Shown one piece after another: positions 44,758 through 54,398 of a stretch of DNA of 64,000 nt. Within the stretch, counting starts at the first letter, position 1. Each line of letters begins with the position of its first letter. Origin of the DNA: Acidovorax sp. NCPPB 3576 (GTDB lineage Bacteria; Pseudomonadota; Gammaproteobacteria; Burkholderiales; Burkholderiaceae_C); contig NZ_CP097267.1 in assembly GCF_028473605.1 (NCBI RefSeq), positions 2,596,501 to 2,660,500 of the forward strand. The letters run 5' to 3'. Below the pieces are notes generated by a model that was not told the origin of the DNA, did not search any database, and saw nothing but the letters and a program-made list of their open reading frames with translations. A program made the translations under genes and the position numbers.

Positions 44758-45708
44758 TCAATCAGGCGCTTTGTAGGCCAGCACCTTCAGCGCCCGCTCC
44801 GGCTGCACGTCGGCAAACACGGCGGGGTTTGCTACCCCCTCAACGAACGTCAGTTCGGGTGCCAGCTCCTGCATCTGCCCCTGCAGAAAATCCACACCCA
44901 GCTCCGGTGCGTTCAGGCACAGCAACGCGTGGCCGCCGGGTGCCAGCAAATCCGTCAGCCTCCGCATCAGGCGCGCGTAATCCTTGGTGGCGACGAAGCT
45001 GCCCTTTTGGTAGCTGGGCGGGTCCACGATCACGAGGCCGTAGGGGCCGCCGCGCGTGATCTTGCCCCACGTGCTGAAGATGTCGTGCGCAAGAAAGCTC
45101 GCGCCCGTGGTCAATCCATTGAGCTGGTGGTTCTGCTGGCCGATGGCGATGGCGCCATGGCTCATGTCCACGTTCACCACCTGCCGGGCCCCAGCCTGCA
45201 GCGCCACCACCGAAAACGCGCACGTGTAGGCGAACAGGTTCAGCACCTTGGCGCCGCGCGGCTCGCGGGCCTTCTGCGCCGTGATGTACTCGTGCACCCA
45301 GCGCCGGCCTTGCGCCATGTCCAGAAACAGGCCATGGTTCTGCCCTTTGAGCACATGCACGCGAAAGCGCGCGCCCTGCTCGGTGACCTCATGCGGGTCC
45401 GGCACGGTGCCGGCCATCAGGCGTGTCTCCGCGCGGCCCTGCACGCGCAGTTGCTCGTGCCGGCACTGGAATACCCAGTTCAATGGCTCGCCCGGTGCGA
45501 CCTGCGCCCAGCGGGCCTCCAGCGCGGCCCCGATCGTGGCGAGGTCTTCCTCCTCCACGGGCTGGAAGCTGGTGAGTACGAAGACCGGCGGATAGGCGTC
45601 CAGCGACCAATGCTCGCATCCCGCAAACAGTCCGCCACGGCCATGGAAAATGCGTTGGGCATCGGTGGGGCGAGCCATGGCGGCAATGGCATCGAGCAGG
45701 GGTTGCAT
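44758..45708 (-). CDS. Class I SAM-dependent methyltransferase (RlmI/RlmK-like)
   Basis: A 316-residue methyltransferase. SAM motif I is VLNLFAYTCAFSVVALQAG, the acidic loop VVNVDMSH and motif IV VIVDPPSYQKG, as in RNA cytosine-5 or guanine-N2 methyltransferases related to RlmI. The preceding GQNHGLFLDMAQGRRWV fits the same group, and no PUA domain is visible, so an rRNA target is likely but unproven. Two starts are possible: ATG 45708 (used) and ATG 45780; neither has a good ribosome-binding site. The gene is convergent with the receiver gene. Confidence 0.85.
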   Translation of the reverse strand: MQPLLDAIAAMARPTDAQRIFHGRGGLFAGCEHWSLDAYPPVFVLTSFQPVEEEDLATIGAALEARWAQVAPGEPLNWVFQCRHEQLRVQGRAETRLMAGTVPDPHEVTEQGARFRVHVLKGQNHGLFLDMAQGRRWVHEYITAQKAREPRGAKVLNLFAYTCAFSVVALQAGARQVVNVDMSHGAIAIGQQNHQLNGLTTGASFLAHDIFSTWGKITRGGPYGLVIVDPPSYQKGSFVATKDYARLMRRLTDLLAPGGHALLCLNAPELGVDFLQGQMQELAPELTFVEGVANPAVFADVQPERALKVLAYKAPD

Positions 45709-45998
45709 GGAAGGAGTGTCGGTTGGCACACGGGGCAAGGCAGCGCCGCGCAGGGGAGAGAAGGTGGTTTCAGCGCGCATTCTGCCTGCGCAAACCGCCA
45801 GGGAATCGATATCGCAGGCGCACGGCGCACCTTCTCGAAGAAAGGCACGGACACCTGCCGAGGTGCAGCCGAAGCGGCCTTCCCATGCAAAGCACCGGGT
45901 ACATTTGCGCTGCGCCGGGCAGGAGAGGTCTTTGCTGCAGCCCCAGGTTGGCAGAAGGCTTGGCGCAACCTCAAAACCAATTCATAACAGGGTTCGAA
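45709..45998. other. 290-bp gap before the DUF2167 gene
   Basis: The methyltransferase frame stays open up to 45780, and some of the rest should carry the divergent promoters. I see no small gene, hairpin or repeat of note. Confidence 0.4.
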
Positions 45999-46859
45999 AT
46001 GATCAAGTCGTTGGCTACGGCCATTATTGGCATCAGCATGTCCATGAGCCTTTGGGCACAGGCACCGGAATCGCAGCGCCAGGAAAAATTGGCGGAGCAA
46101 GTGAAGGCACTGCACTGGATCGACCAGGGCCAGGGCGAGATCGGCAGCAATGCCACCGTCAAGATTCCGAAGGGTTATGCCTTCCTGGGCGACAAGGACA
46201 CCGCCAAGCTGCTGGAGCTGTACGGCAACCCGCCCACGCCCAACCACTACCTGATCGCCCCGCGGTCGCTGGACTGGTTCGCGGTGTTCTCGTTCGACGA
46301 CACGGGCTACATCAAGGACGACGAGAAGATCAACGCACCCGAGTTGCTGTCGTCCATCAAGGCGGCGGATGAAGAAGGCAACAAGCAGCGCAAGAAGCTG
46401 GGCATGGAGGCCCTGTACACCGAGGGCTGGCAGGTCGAGCCGCATTACGACGCGCAAAGCAAGCGCCTGGAATGGGGCCTGCGCCTGCGGGACGAAAGCG
46501 GCCACCAGGCCATCAACTACACCTCGCGCATCCTGGGCCGCACGGGCGTGATGAGCGCCATCCTGGTGTCCGATCCAGAAAGCCTCGCAAAAGACACCGA
46601 GCAGTTCAAGCAGGTGCTGACCGGCTTCAACTACAACAGCGGCCAAACCTACGCCGAGTTCAAAAATGGTGACAAGCTTGCCAAGATCGGCTTGGCCGCA
46701 CTCGTGCTGGGTGGAGCGGCAGCCGTGGCTTCTAAAAAGGGCCTGTGGACGGTCATCGGAGGTTTCATCGCCGCGTTCTGGAAATTTCTGCTCGTCGGCG
46801 CGGCCGCCTTTTTCGGCGCCATCGGCAAGCTGTTCGGCCGCGGCAAGAAAGAAGCCTGA
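45999..46859 (+). CDS. DUF2167 family membrane protein
   Basis: A 286-residue protein with a signal peptide (ATAIIGISMSMSLWAQA), a periplasmic domain with family blocks ATVKIPKGYAFLG, TPNHYLIAPRSLDWFAVFSF and GYIKDDEKI, and INYTSRILGRTGVMSAILVS, and two C-terminal hydrophobic helices (LAALVLGGAAAVA and TVIGGFIAAFWKFLLVGAAAFFGAIG) with a basic tail. DUF2167 proteins occur in many Gram-negatives without known function. The start is the ATG before IKSLATAI, ahead of the signal peptide. The following small membrane-protein gene starts 43 bp downstream. Confidence 0.88.
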   Translation: MIKSLATAIIGISMSMSLWAQAPESQRQEKLAEQVKALHWIDQGQGEIGSNATVKIPKGYAFLGDKDTAKLLELYGNPPTPNHYLIAPRSLDWFAVFSFDDTGYIKDDEKINAPELLSSIKAADEEGNKQRKKLGMEALYTEGWQVEPHYDAQSKRLEWGLRLRDESGHQAINYTSRILGRTGVMSAILVSDPESLAKDTEQFKQVLTGFNYNSGQTYAEFKNGDKLAKIGLAALVLGGAAAVASKKGLWTVIGGFIAAFWKFLLVGAAAFFGAIGKLFGRGKKEA

Positions 46860-46902
46860 GTACCGCGGCCCGGCACCCCGCCTGCCTGACTGCTGACACT
46901 CC

Positions 46903-47670
46903 GTGCTCACTTGGATCGGCCCTGAAGCGCAGGTGATGCTCGCCATCTGCGCCTTCTATGTGTACGACGCCTGCGTGCCGCTGGCCGCGGATGCGGGCCA
47001 ATTGCGCCGTGGCCGGTCGGGCTGGCGGGGGCTGCTGGCAATGCAGGGGTTCGAGGTGCGTTGGGCTTACCTGGCGTGGCCTGCGCTGCTGTTGCCGCAC
47101 CAGCCTGTCTACACGCTGCGCTGGGACCCGGCACATGTCCATCTGTCCGGCAATGCGCAGGCGGTCCGGCACCTGCAGGCACATGCCGCCAGCTTTACCG
47201 GCTTCGCGCTGCCGCTGTACGGGCTTGGCGCCGCTTTGTTCGCGCTGCTGCCTACCGTGTTGTTCATCCGGCCCAGCGAAACCGCGCAACTGGGCGCCCT
47301 GGCGTTGATCTATGGGTTCGCCCTCTGGATCGCACTGCTGGCGCGGCGGCACGGACAGCGCGGCCACACACCCCGGCGCACGGCCCGTTCGGTGGCAGTG
47401 CAAGCCATTCTGTGTCCGCCGTTTGCGCTCAATGCCGTGCGCAAGCTGTCGGCGGCCCATTCGCCCCCTTGCGACTGGCTGCAGGCGGCCCATACCCTGC
47501 TGGAGCCGGGTGAATGGCGCGACCTCGCACAGCGCGCCCAATCCGTCATCGAGGCGGGCATGGACGAAGCGCAGGCGGAAGGCCGAGTCGAAATGCTGCA
47601 GCGGCTCGGCGCAGCCCATGGACGGCTGCAAGCCAGCACCGAGACTGGCACGCAGGGCCAAACACCGTAA
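46903..47670 (+). CDS. Hypothetical integral membrane protein
   Basis: A 255-residue protein starting at GTG 46903. It has a first hydrophobic segment (AQVMLAICAFYVYDACVPLAA), two central helices (FALPLYGLGAALFALLPTVLFI and LGALALIYGFALWIALLA) and a soluble C-terminal part ending near the tandem duplication at 47652. The N-terminal FYVYDACVPLAADAGQLRRG could point to a cytoplasmic loop. I do not recognise a family. Its proximity to DUF2167 suggests co-transcription. Confidence 0.7.
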   Translation: MLTWIGPEAQVMLAICAFYVYDACVPLAADAGQLRRGRSGWRGLLAMQGFEVRWAYLAWPALLLPHQPVYTLRWDPAHVHLSGNAQAVRHLQAHAASFTGFALPLYGLGAALFALLPTVLFIRPSETAQLGALALIYGFALWIALLARRHGQRGHTPRRTARSVAVQAILCPPFALNAVRKLSAAHSPPCDWLQAAHTLLEPGEWRDLAQRAQSVIEAGMDEAQAEGRVEMLQRLGAAHGRLQASTETGTQGQTP

Positions 47671-47688
47671 GCAGGCCAAACACCGTAA
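47652..47688. repeat. 18-19 bp tandem duplication across the stop codon
   Basis: GCAGGGCCAAACACCGTAA is followed at once by GCAGGCCAAACACCGTAA. The first copy contains the stop of the 255-residue membrane protein. The one-base difference puts the second copy's TAA in another phase. Confidence 0.75.
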
Positions 47689-47828
47689 CTGCGCTGCAGG
47701 CTCGAAGGCGCGAGGTATGCGTTGCTTTCGAGTGCTTCGTACCCCAGGCAATGAGCGGTGAAATGGCGGTGCAGCGCAAGCCTTCCGATTCGACTCAGCG
47801 GGTCTATCCCGCATCAGAACGCCATTGG

Positions 47829-48782
47829 CTACCGCAGGCTCGCCGCGGCGGCCAGTGTTTGGCGGATTCCTTCCGCATACGGTGTCTTGTGGATGGGGCC
47901 CATCAGTTGCCGCAGGGCCGAGTCGTCCATGATCAGTGGGTCGGTCATCAGGTAATTCATCTCCACCAACTCGCGCATGAACGGATTGAACAGGCCGAGC
48001 AGCCGCAGCATCGTCTTGCCAGCCACCCGAAGTTGTATCTTGCTGCCGGTCTGGCGCTCCATTTCAGCCACCATGTGGCGCTGCGTGGTCACGCCTGCAC
48101 CAGCCAGGTTCCATATCTTGCCGAACGCAGCGGGGGTATCGGCCAACTGCGCGACCACCGGGCCCACGTCCGGTACGTAAACGAATTCATGCGGAGAATC
48201 GATGGGGCCCACCAGGTTGGCGGTGCCGCCACGCACGGCAGCCTGCGCGGCGCCGTCGAGCAGGCTGGCCTGCACGCCAGGGCCATAGAAATCCGGCAGG
48301 CGCAACACCGTCGCGTGGATGCGGCCATCGGCATGGGCCTGCATCACCAAATCTTCCTGCTCCTTGCGCATGCGCCCCTTGAAGGTGTGCGGTGCGCGCG
48401 GATGGTCTTCGCGCACCGGGCGGGCCTGGGGGCGGCCATAGGGATACACCGTGCCGATGAGCACGATGTTCTTGACCCCCGCCGCAATGGCCCCTGCCAG
48501 CGTCTTGCGCATCAGATCGGGGTGCAGTTCGAACTGCCAGTAGTTCACGCCCACCATGTAGATCAGCGTTTCCACGCCGTTGGCTGCGGCCTGCACCGAA
48601 TCCGGGGAGTCAGGGTTCCAGGTCACGATGTCCGCCAGCGAATCGGCACCGAAGGCCTTGTCCAGGCTGGACCGGGTCCGGCCGACCACGCGGTAATGCT
48701 GGCCCTTGGCCCGCAGTGCGGCGGCGATGCTCTGGCCTATGGCGCCTGCTGAGCCGAAGAGTGCGAATTTGACTGGGGACAT
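47829..48782 (-). CDS. NAD(P)-binding epimerase/reductase, extended SDR type
   Basis: A 317-residue Rossmann protein. It opens with KFALFGSAGAIGQSIAAAL (GxxGxxG) and has VETLIYMVGV, KNIVLIGTVYPYG and a Tyr-x-x-x-like element in YPYGRPQARP; the C-terminal part has MERQTGSKIQLRVAG. It is of the NAD-dependent epimerase/dehydratase class, with an unknown substrate. The start MSPVKFALF directly precedes the Rossmann fold. Divergent from a LysR gene across 160 bp, which is the usual arrangement for a target gene and its regulator. Confidence 0.86.
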   Translation of the reverse strand: MSPVKFALFGSAGAIGQSIAAALRAKGQHYRVVGRTRSSLDKAFGADSLADIVTWNPDSPDSVQAAANGVETLIYMVGVNYWQFELHPDLMRKTLAGAIAAGVKNIVLIGTVYPYGRPQARPVREDHPRAPHTFKGRMRKEQEDLVMQAHADGRIHATVLRLPDFYGPGVQASLLDGAAQAAVRGGTANLVGPIDSPHEFVYVPDVGPVVAQLADTPAAFGKIWNLAGAGVTTQRHMVAEMERQTGSKIQLRVAGKTMLRLLGLFNPFMRELVEMNYLMTDPLIMDDSALRQLMGPIHKTPYAEGIRQTLAAAASLR

Positions 48783-48883
48783 GGTGATTTTCCTGAGGCG
48801 GGGCGTGAAGCGAAAGGGCTGAGAAGGAGCCCTGCATTGATTCGACGGCATTGTTTTTGCGGTGCGAGACAGCAGTTTGCGAT

Positions 48884-48920
48884 GAATGCACTCAAAAGAA
48901 AATTGCCTAAAATTGCATTC
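48884..48920. promoter_or_regulatory. Inverted repeat upstream of the LysR gene
   Basis: GAATGCA at 48884-48890 and TGCATTC at 48914-48920 face each other across 23 bp, in the gap between the epimerase-like gene and the LysR gene. This is a reasonable LysR-type recognition site; the AT-rich stretch between them fits a promoter. Confidence 0.45.
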
Positions 48921-48942
48921 CACCTATAAACAAATGCATACC

Positions 48943-49842
48943 ATGACCGACGCCGAGCCCAACTGGGAGTGGTATCGCACCTTCCTTCAGGTTCTGGAAA
49001 CAGGCTCGCTCTCAGCCGCTGCGCGCGCCATGGGCCTGACGCAGCCCACCGTGGGCCGCCACATCGACAGCCTGGAAACCGCACTGGCACTGAAGCTCTT
49101 CACGCGATCGTTCGACGGCTTCACGCCCACCGACGCAGCGTGGGAGCTGAAGCCTTATGCCGCCGGCCTGGCGGACACTGCGGCGGCGCTGCGCCGCGTT
49201 GCCAGCAGCCACGGGGCAGGCGTTCGCGGCACCGTGCGCATCACGGCCAGCGAGATCATCGGGGTCGAGGTGCTGCCTCCGATCCTGTCAGCACTGCGCG
49301 GCAAGCATCCGCAACTGACCATCGAGCTGGTGCTATCGAATGCAGCGGACGATCTGCTGCACCGCGAGGCCGATATTGCAGTGCGCATGTTCAAGCCCAC
49401 GCAAGATGCCTTGGTCGCCAAGCGTGTGGGCGCTATCGAATTGGGCCTCCATGCGCACAAGGACTACCTGGCGACCCATGGCGTGCCCAAGTCGATGAAG
49501 GGACTGGCCAACCATTCGATGATCGGCTTCGACCACGGGACCGCGTTCATCCGCAAGATGCAGATCCAGTTCCCGGTGTTTTCGCGTCCGGGCCTGGCGT
49601 TTCGTGCGGACAGCGATTTGGCGCAACTGGCCGCCATCCGGGCAGGCTTTGGCATCGGCGCTTGCCAGGTCGCGCTGGCGGCCCGGGACCCATCGTTGGT
49701 TCGCGTGCTGACATCCCGGTTTTCGCCCGCATTGGACACCTGGATCGTCATGCACGAAGACCTGCGCGAGAGCCCGCGTTGCGCCGTGACCTTCACGGCA
49801 CTCGCCACAGGCTTGGGCCGCTACATCCTCCAAGGCGCTTAA
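48943..49842 (+). CDS. LysR-family transcriptional regulator
   Basis: A 299-residue LysR regulator. The winged helix-turn-helix is at about 5-65 (YRTFLQVLETGSLSAAARAMGLTQPTVGRHI), and the substrate-binding fold begins near VRGTVRITASEIIGVEVLPPIL. ATG 48943 was used; an ATG three codons earlier is also possible. It is divergent from the epimerase-like gene, which is its most probable target. Effector unknown. Confidence 0.93.
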   Translation: MTDAEPNWEWYRTFLQVLETGSLSAAARAMGLTQPTVGRHIDSLETALALKLFTRSFDGFTPTDAAWELKPYAAGLADTAAALRRVASSHGAGVRGTVRITASEIIGVEVLPPILSALRGKHPQLTIELVLSNAADDLLHREADIAVRMFKPTQDALVAKRVGAIELGLHAHKDYLATHGVPKSMKGLANHSMIGFDHGTAFIRKMQIQFPVFSRPGLAFRADSDLAQLAAIRAGFGIGACQVALAARDPSLVRVLTSRFSPALDTWIVMHEDLRESPRCAVTFTALATGLGRYILQGA

Positions 49843-49850
49843 GGCATCGA

Positions 49851-50816
49851 TCAGTCCACCGACGCGCCGGACTGCTTCACGGCCTTGCCCCATTCCACGA
49901 TCTCGCTGGCGACGAACTGGTCCATCGCCTCGGGCGTGCTGGGCGATGGCTCGGAGCCGCGGTCGCGCATGAACTTCTGCATCTCGGCGCTGGAGAGAAT
50001 GTCCACCACCTCGTGGTTCAGCCGGTCCACGATGGCACGCGGCGTGCCCTTGGGCGCCATCAGGCCCAGCCAGCCCACGGCCTCGAAACCCTTGAATTCC
50101 GGCAGGCCGGTTTCGGCAATCGCCGGCACGTTCGGCAACTGGCTGGAGCGCGTGGCAGACGTGACGCCCAGCGCAACGGCCTTGCCCGCCTGGATGTTCG
50201 TCAGGCCCGCCGTCACCGAATCCACCATCAAGGGCACCTGCCCGCCGATGAAGTCGGCCTGCGCTGGCCCGCTGCCCTTGTAGGGAATGTGTTCGATCTC
50301 GATCCTGGCACGCGCCTTGACCATCTCCCCGCTCAGGTGCTGCGTGCCGCCGATGCCCGCGCTGGCATAGCTCAGCTTGCCCGGCTCGGCCCGGGCTTTG
50401 ACCACCAGGTCTTTCATGGTCTTGATGCCGGACTGGGGGTGCGCCAGGAACACCAGCGGCACCTTGGCGACGAGGCTGATGCCCTGCAGGTCCTTGCGCG
50501 GATCGAAGTTGACCTTGCGGTACAGCGTCTGGTTCACCGCCATCGCGCTGCCGGCCATCACCAGCGTGTAGCCGTCCGCTTTGGCGCGCACCACCTGCTC
50601 TGTGCCGATGTTGCTGCCCGCGCCGGCCTTGTTGTCCACCACCAGCGGCTGGCCCAGGCGCGGCCCAAGCTTTTCCGCCAGGGCGCGGGCGAAGATGTCG
50701 GTGGCCTGGCCGGGCGGGAACGGCACGACCAGGGTGATGGGCTTTTCGGGCCAGGCGGCCAGGGCAGCGCCGGACAGGACTAGCATCGCAGCCGGCACGC
50801 AGAACTTCAATCGCAT
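49851..50816 (-). CDS. Tripartite tricarboxylate transporter-type (Bug) solute receptor
   Basis: A 321-residue periplasmic binding protein. The signal peptide ends near SGAALA, followed by [51 protein letters not shown] and [22 protein letters not shown], which are Bug-family hallmarks. These receptors bind carboxylates or amides. No TctA/TctB membrane genes are adjacent, as is common for Bug genes in Comamonadaceae. Convergent with the LysR gene, 8 bp away. Confidence 0.93.
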   Translation of the reverse strand: MRLKFCVPAAMLVLSGAALAAWPEKPITLVVPFPPGQATDIFARALAEKLGPRLGQPLVVDNKAGAGSNIGTEQVVRAKADGYTLVMAGSAMAVNQTLYRKVNFDPRKDLQGISLVAKVPLVFLAHPQSGIKTMKDLVVKARAEPGKLSYASAGIGGTQHLSGEMVKARARIEIEHIPYKGSGPAQADFIGGQVPLMVDSVTAGLTNIQAGKAVALGVTSATRSSQLPNVPAIAETGLPEFKGFEAVGWLGLMAPKGTPRAIVDRLNHEVVDILSSAEMQKFMRDRGSEPSPSTPEAMDQFVASEIVEWGKAVKQSGASVD

Positions 50817-50914
50817 GGGAAATGTCTCCGTTGTGGTGGTCTTGCACGTCCGCGCGCGCAGCTCACAGGCGCAGATGGATGGGTGATCATAGGGGGCCAG
50901 CGCATCCCAAAAGT

Positions 50915-50950
50915 AAAAAAGCCGCGCAGCCCTTACGGTATCTGCGCGGC
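50915..50950 (-). terminator. Intrinsic terminator, minus strand
   Basis: GCCGCGCAG (50921-50929) pairs with CTGCGCGGC (50942-50950) over a 12-base loop, and on the minus strand a T6 run follows (50915-50920). It terminates transcripts coming from hsdR. Because the DNA between it and hsdR contains an lpdA 3'-end copy, it may be the original lpdA terminator. Confidence 0.85.
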
Positions 50951-50951
50951 C

Positions 50952-50986
50952 AGCTACTGATTCGGTAGCAACCTAGATAGAGGGTT
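50952..50986 (+). repeat. Possible diverged copy of the dispersed repeat
   Basis: AGCTACTGATTCGGTAGCAA matches the stem of the aceF copy (GCTACTGATTTAGTAGC), and CCTAG follows, but the rest of the core is lost. Confidence 0.4.
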
Positions 50987-50992
50987 TGCTCG

Positions 50993-51053
50993 CTTCTTCA
51001 GCGGCGGCCCGGCCGTGAAGCTGCCATGCGCCATCTCCACCGCCATGCCGATG
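50993..51053 (-). pseudogene. Remnant of an lpdA 3' end
   Basis: 51 of 61 positions match the 3' end of intact lpdA (58245-58305) without a gap. Read on the minus strand it gives IGMAVEMAHGSFTAGPPLKK against IGMAAEIAHGSCTDVPPQKK in LpdA. Several differences are synonymous, so it derives from a coding copy that diverged. A small open frame (50954-51073, 39 residues) includes it, starting 12 bp after the hsdR stop. It lies on the far side of the hsd operon from intact lpdA and in the same orientation, as expected for a displaced gene end. Confidence 0.8.
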
Positions 51054-51085
51054 AGCCGCACCGCCTCTGACATCAATCTCTAACA

Positions 51086-54000
51086 TCAATAGTTTTTGGC
51101 CTGCCCCTGCACCAGCAGATCAAACACAATCCGCGCAAAGTTTGCCGCTTTGCCTGGGTCGGCCAGCAACTGCATCATCTGGTTCTGGTGGGCTTCGCTG
51201 CTGTCCATGATGGCGTCGTCTATCGCCTTGGAGAAGTCGCCCAGCAGGGCCTGTTCGGGCGAGTTGTTCTCGATCTGCTTCATCACCTTGGCGTTCTCGC
51301 CCACCTTGTCGCGGATGGTGTAGGCGTAGTTCACCATGTCTTTGTCGGTGAGCTGGTCGGTCACAAACACATCGTTCAGGCGGTGGATGATCTGCGACAG
51401 AAACTCTTCCTTCTGCTCCTGCGGCTTGGCCGTGCCCAGGCCTTCGCCGGGCTCCAGCTTGTACTCCGCGCTGTTTTCTTTCAGCACCAGATCCTGCTGG
51501 CGTATCTTGGCCACGCGGTAGTGGCTCAGCACCACGTTGCCCAGGTCAATGTCGTCTTCGTCCAGCAAAGTTTCGCGCAGCATGGGCCGCAGGTTGCGGG
51601 CGTACAGGCTCAGCTTTTCCAGGTCGGTGTCGTCGTAATCCACGATCTGCGACATGAACTCGTAAAACCGTACAAAGGTGCCCAGGTCTTTCTTGAAGAT
51701 TTCCAGCGCGTCCTTTGCCTTCTGGCATTCCTTCAGGCTTTTCTCGGCGTTCGCAATCAGCACGGCATCGCCCGTCTTCTGGGTGCGCTCAAACATCTCC
51801 TTGGCGATCTTGAAGGCCTCTACCGCCGACTTGTAGCGCAGCTGCCAGCGCTGCACCGCAGGCTTGCAGATATTCGCAATCGCCGCGTTACTCTTGTTCT
51901 TCACATAAAACGCCGCGCAGAACTGCTCCACCTCCTGCCAGGTAAAAATGCCCCCTGCCCGCAGCTTGTCCTGCAGCACAAAAATCAGGTTCGGGTCTGA
52001 CACATCCAGCAGCTCCGCCGTCTGGTAGTAGGGCTGAAACGCCGCCAAAATCTCGTCCGGCTCGTTGAAGAAGTCCAGCACAAAGGTGCCCGTCTCGGCC
52101 TTGTTCGGGTAGGTGCGGTTCAGGCGCGACAGGGTTTGCACGCACTCCACCCCGGCCAGTTTCTTGTCCACATACATGGCGCACAGCTTGGGCTGGTCAA
52201 ACCCGGTCTGGAATTTGTTGGCAACGATCATCACCTGGTAGTCGTCCGAATCAAAAGCCTTGCGCATGTCGCGGCCCTTGAGGTTCGGGTTCATGTTCGT
52301 CTCGGTGAATTTATCGCCCGCCGTGGTCTGGCCCGCCGCAGCCGGGTCTTTGTCGGTGAACTCCACCTCGCCCGAAAACGCCACCATGGCGTGAATCTTC
52401 TGGTAGCCAGGTTTTTCGCCTTGGTCCGCGATGTACTTGTCAAAGCACTGCTTGTAGCGCACCGCCTCCTTGCGCGAGCTGGTCACCACCATGGCCTTGG
52501 CCTGCCCGCCCAGCAAGCCCATCACGTTGCTTTTGAAGTGCTCCACAATCACCATCACCTTCTGGGCAATGTTGTGGTCGTGCAGGCGCACCCATTGGTT
52601 CAGCTTCACCTTGGCGCGCTTGCTTTCCACCTCTGCGTCAGCGTCCTGCACCTTCAGGGCCAGCTTGTAGGCCACTTTGTAGTTGGTGTAGTTCTTCAGC
52701 ACGTCGAGGATGAAGCCCTCCTCAATCGCCTGGCGCATGCTGTACACGTGGAAGGCCGCTGGCTTGTTGGTGCTTGACGCTACCTCGTCCGGGCGCGGCA
52801 CGCGGCCAAACAGCTCCAGCGTCTTGGCCTTGGGCGTGGCGGTAAAGGCAAAGTAGCTCAGGTTGCCCGATGCGCGCCGCGCCGCCACCGTGGCGGCAAT
52901 GATGTCGTCGCCATCGAGTTCTTCACCCTCCTCCCCGGCCTCCTTCATCAGCACCTCTTTGAGCTGCCGCGCCGTCGAGCCGCTTTGCGACGAGTGCGCC
53001 TCATCGGCAATGATGGCGTAACAGCGGTCTTTCAGACTCACGCTGTTTTCAATCGCCTTCAGCACAAACGGAAAGGTCTGGATGGTGACGATGATGATGG
53101 GCTGGGCAGCCTCCAGGGCGGCGGCCAGCTTTTCAGACTTGGAGCCATCGCCCTCTTTGTTGTTGATGCGCCCCACCACGCCATCGGTGTGCTCAAACTG
53201 GTAGATCGTGTCTTGCAACTGCGCGTCCAGCACCGTGCGGTCGGTCACCACAATCACCGAGTCAAACTGCTTTTTGCCATCGGCCTTGTACAGCGACGAG
53301 AGCTGGTGCGCCACCCAGGCAATCGAGTTCGACTTGCCAGACCCCGCGCTGTGCTGAACCAGGTACTTCTGCCCCGGCCCCTCGCTGCGCGCCGCCGCCA
53401 GCAGCTTGCCCACCACGTCCCACTGGTGGTAGCGCGGGAAGATCAGGCTTTCCTTCTTGTACTTGCGGCCTTCCCAGTCTTCTTTGTCCTCAATCTGCAG
53501 GTGCACAAAGCGGGCCAGGATGTTGAGCAGATTGTCCGGCAGCAGCACCTCGTTCCACAGGTAATCGGTGGCGTAGCGGTTCATGTCCTGCGGCACATCG
53601 TTGCCCGCGCCGCCGTCTGCCGTGCCTTTGTTAAAGGGCAAGAAGTACGTGCCCTCCCCCTCCAGCTTGGTTGCCATGTGCACCTCGTACTGGCTCACCG
53701 CAAAGTGCACCAGCGCACCGCGCTTGAAGGTCAGCAGCGGCTCCGGTTTTTTGGCCACCGGGTCCACGGGCAGGCGCGTGGTTTTGTACTGCCGAACAGC
53801 GCGGTCCACGGCTTGCTTGAACTCACTCTTCAGCTCCAGCGTGGCCACCGGCAGCCCATTGAAGAACAGCACCAGGTCAATGCGCCACGCCTTGGCCTTG
53901 GCACCTGTCTCCGCAAAGCAGGCATCGGTACACCACGGGCTGTACACCAGCTCCGGCACCACGCGCAGTCGGTTTTTGGCATAGCGGGCCAGCGTGTTCG

Positions 54001-54364
54001 GGTTCAGGTCGTGCTCGGGCTTGAACTGGCACAGCGACAAGCGCGCATTGCGGTCGCGCAACTCGTGGCGCAACACGCCCAGCGTGCCAAAGGTGCGGCT
54101 GTCTTTGTGCGTGGCATTCGGGTCGGCCTTGCCTAGTTGCGCGGCAATCAGTTGCAAAAACTTCTGCTCCGCATCCTTGGGGTGGTTGGCGCAAAACTTT
54201 TGCCACTGCGCGTCTTGCGTCTCTTGCACAAAGCCCAGCGCATCCTCGGGGTAAAGGGCCAGCTCACGGTTGTACTTGTCCGGCGAGCCAAGCAACCAGC
54301 CATTTGCCAGCAACTGGCGAATGATGTCGTCTTGAAAGATGCGTTCGGTGGCTGCGTCGCTCAT
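51086..54364 (-). CDS. hsdR: Type I restriction enzyme, R subunit
   Basis: A 1092-residue motor and nuclease. The PD-(D/E)xK nuclease is visible near 161-180 (RIDLVLFFNGLPVATLELKS; Asp163, Glu177, Lys179). Walker A is SAGSGKS (about 339-345) and the DEAH box is ADEAHSS (454-457); the second RecA half contains NKFQTGFDQPKLCAMYVDKKL and LSRLNRTYP. It cleaves DNA at a distance from an unmethylated site in complex with HsdM and HsdS. All motifs look intact. It is 34 bp after hsdS. Base composition is lower in GC than the flanking core genes. Confidence 0.95.
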   Translation of the reverse strand: MSDAATERIFQDDIIRQLLANGWLLGSPDKYNRELALYPEDALGFVQETQDAQWQKFCANHPKDAEQKFLQLIAAQLGKADPNATHKDSRTFGTLGVLRHELRDRNARLSLCQFKPEHDLNPNTLARYAKNRLRVVPELVYSPWCTDACFAETGAKAKAWRIDLVLFFNGLPVATLELKSEFKQAVDRAVRQYKTTRLPVDPVAKKPEPLLTFKRGALVHFAVSQYEVHMATKLEGEGTYFLPFNKGTADGGAGNDVPQDMNRYATDYLWNEVLLPDNLLNILARFVHLQIEDKEDWEGRKYKKESLIFPRYHQWDVVGKLLAAARSEGPGQKYLVQHSAGSGKSNSIAWVAHQLSSLYKADGKKQFDSVIVVTDRTVLDAQLQDTIYQFEHTDGVVGRINNKEGDGSKSEKLAAALEAAQPIIIVTIQTFPFVLKAIENSVSLKDRCYAIIADEAHSSQSGSTARQLKEVLMKEAGEEGEELDGDDIIAATVAARRASGNLSYFAFTATPKAKTLELFGRVPRPDEVASSTNKPAAFHVYSMRQAIEEGFILDVLKNYTNYKVAYKLALKVQDADAEVESKRAKVKLNQWVRLHDHNIAQKVMVIVEHFKSNVMGLLGGQAKAMVVTSSRKEAVRYKQCFDKYIADQGEKPGYQKIHAMVAFSGEVEFTDKDPAAAGQTTAGDKFTETNMNPNLKGRDMRKAFDSDDYQVMIVANKFQTGFDQPKLCAMYVDKKLAGVECVQTLSRLNRTYPNKAETGTFVLDFFNEPDEILAAFQPYYQTAELLDVSDPNLIFVLQDKLRAGGIFTWQEVEQFCAAFYVKNKSNAAIANICKPAVQRWQLRYKSAVEAFKIAKEMFERTQKTGDAVLIANAEKSLKECQKAKDALEIFKKDLGTFVRFYEFMSQIVDYDDTDLEKLSLYARNLRPMLRETLLDEDDIDLGNVVLSHYRVAKIRQQDLVLKENSAEYKLEPGEGLGTAKPQEQKEEFLSQIIHRLNDVFVTDQLTDKDMVNYAYTIRDKVGENAKVMKQIENNSPEQALLGDFSKAIDDAIMDSSEAHQNQMMQLLADPGKAANFARIVFDLLVQGQAKNY

Positions 54365-54398
54365 GGTCGGAGAGGTGGGGCTGTGTGGGTGAAGGCAG

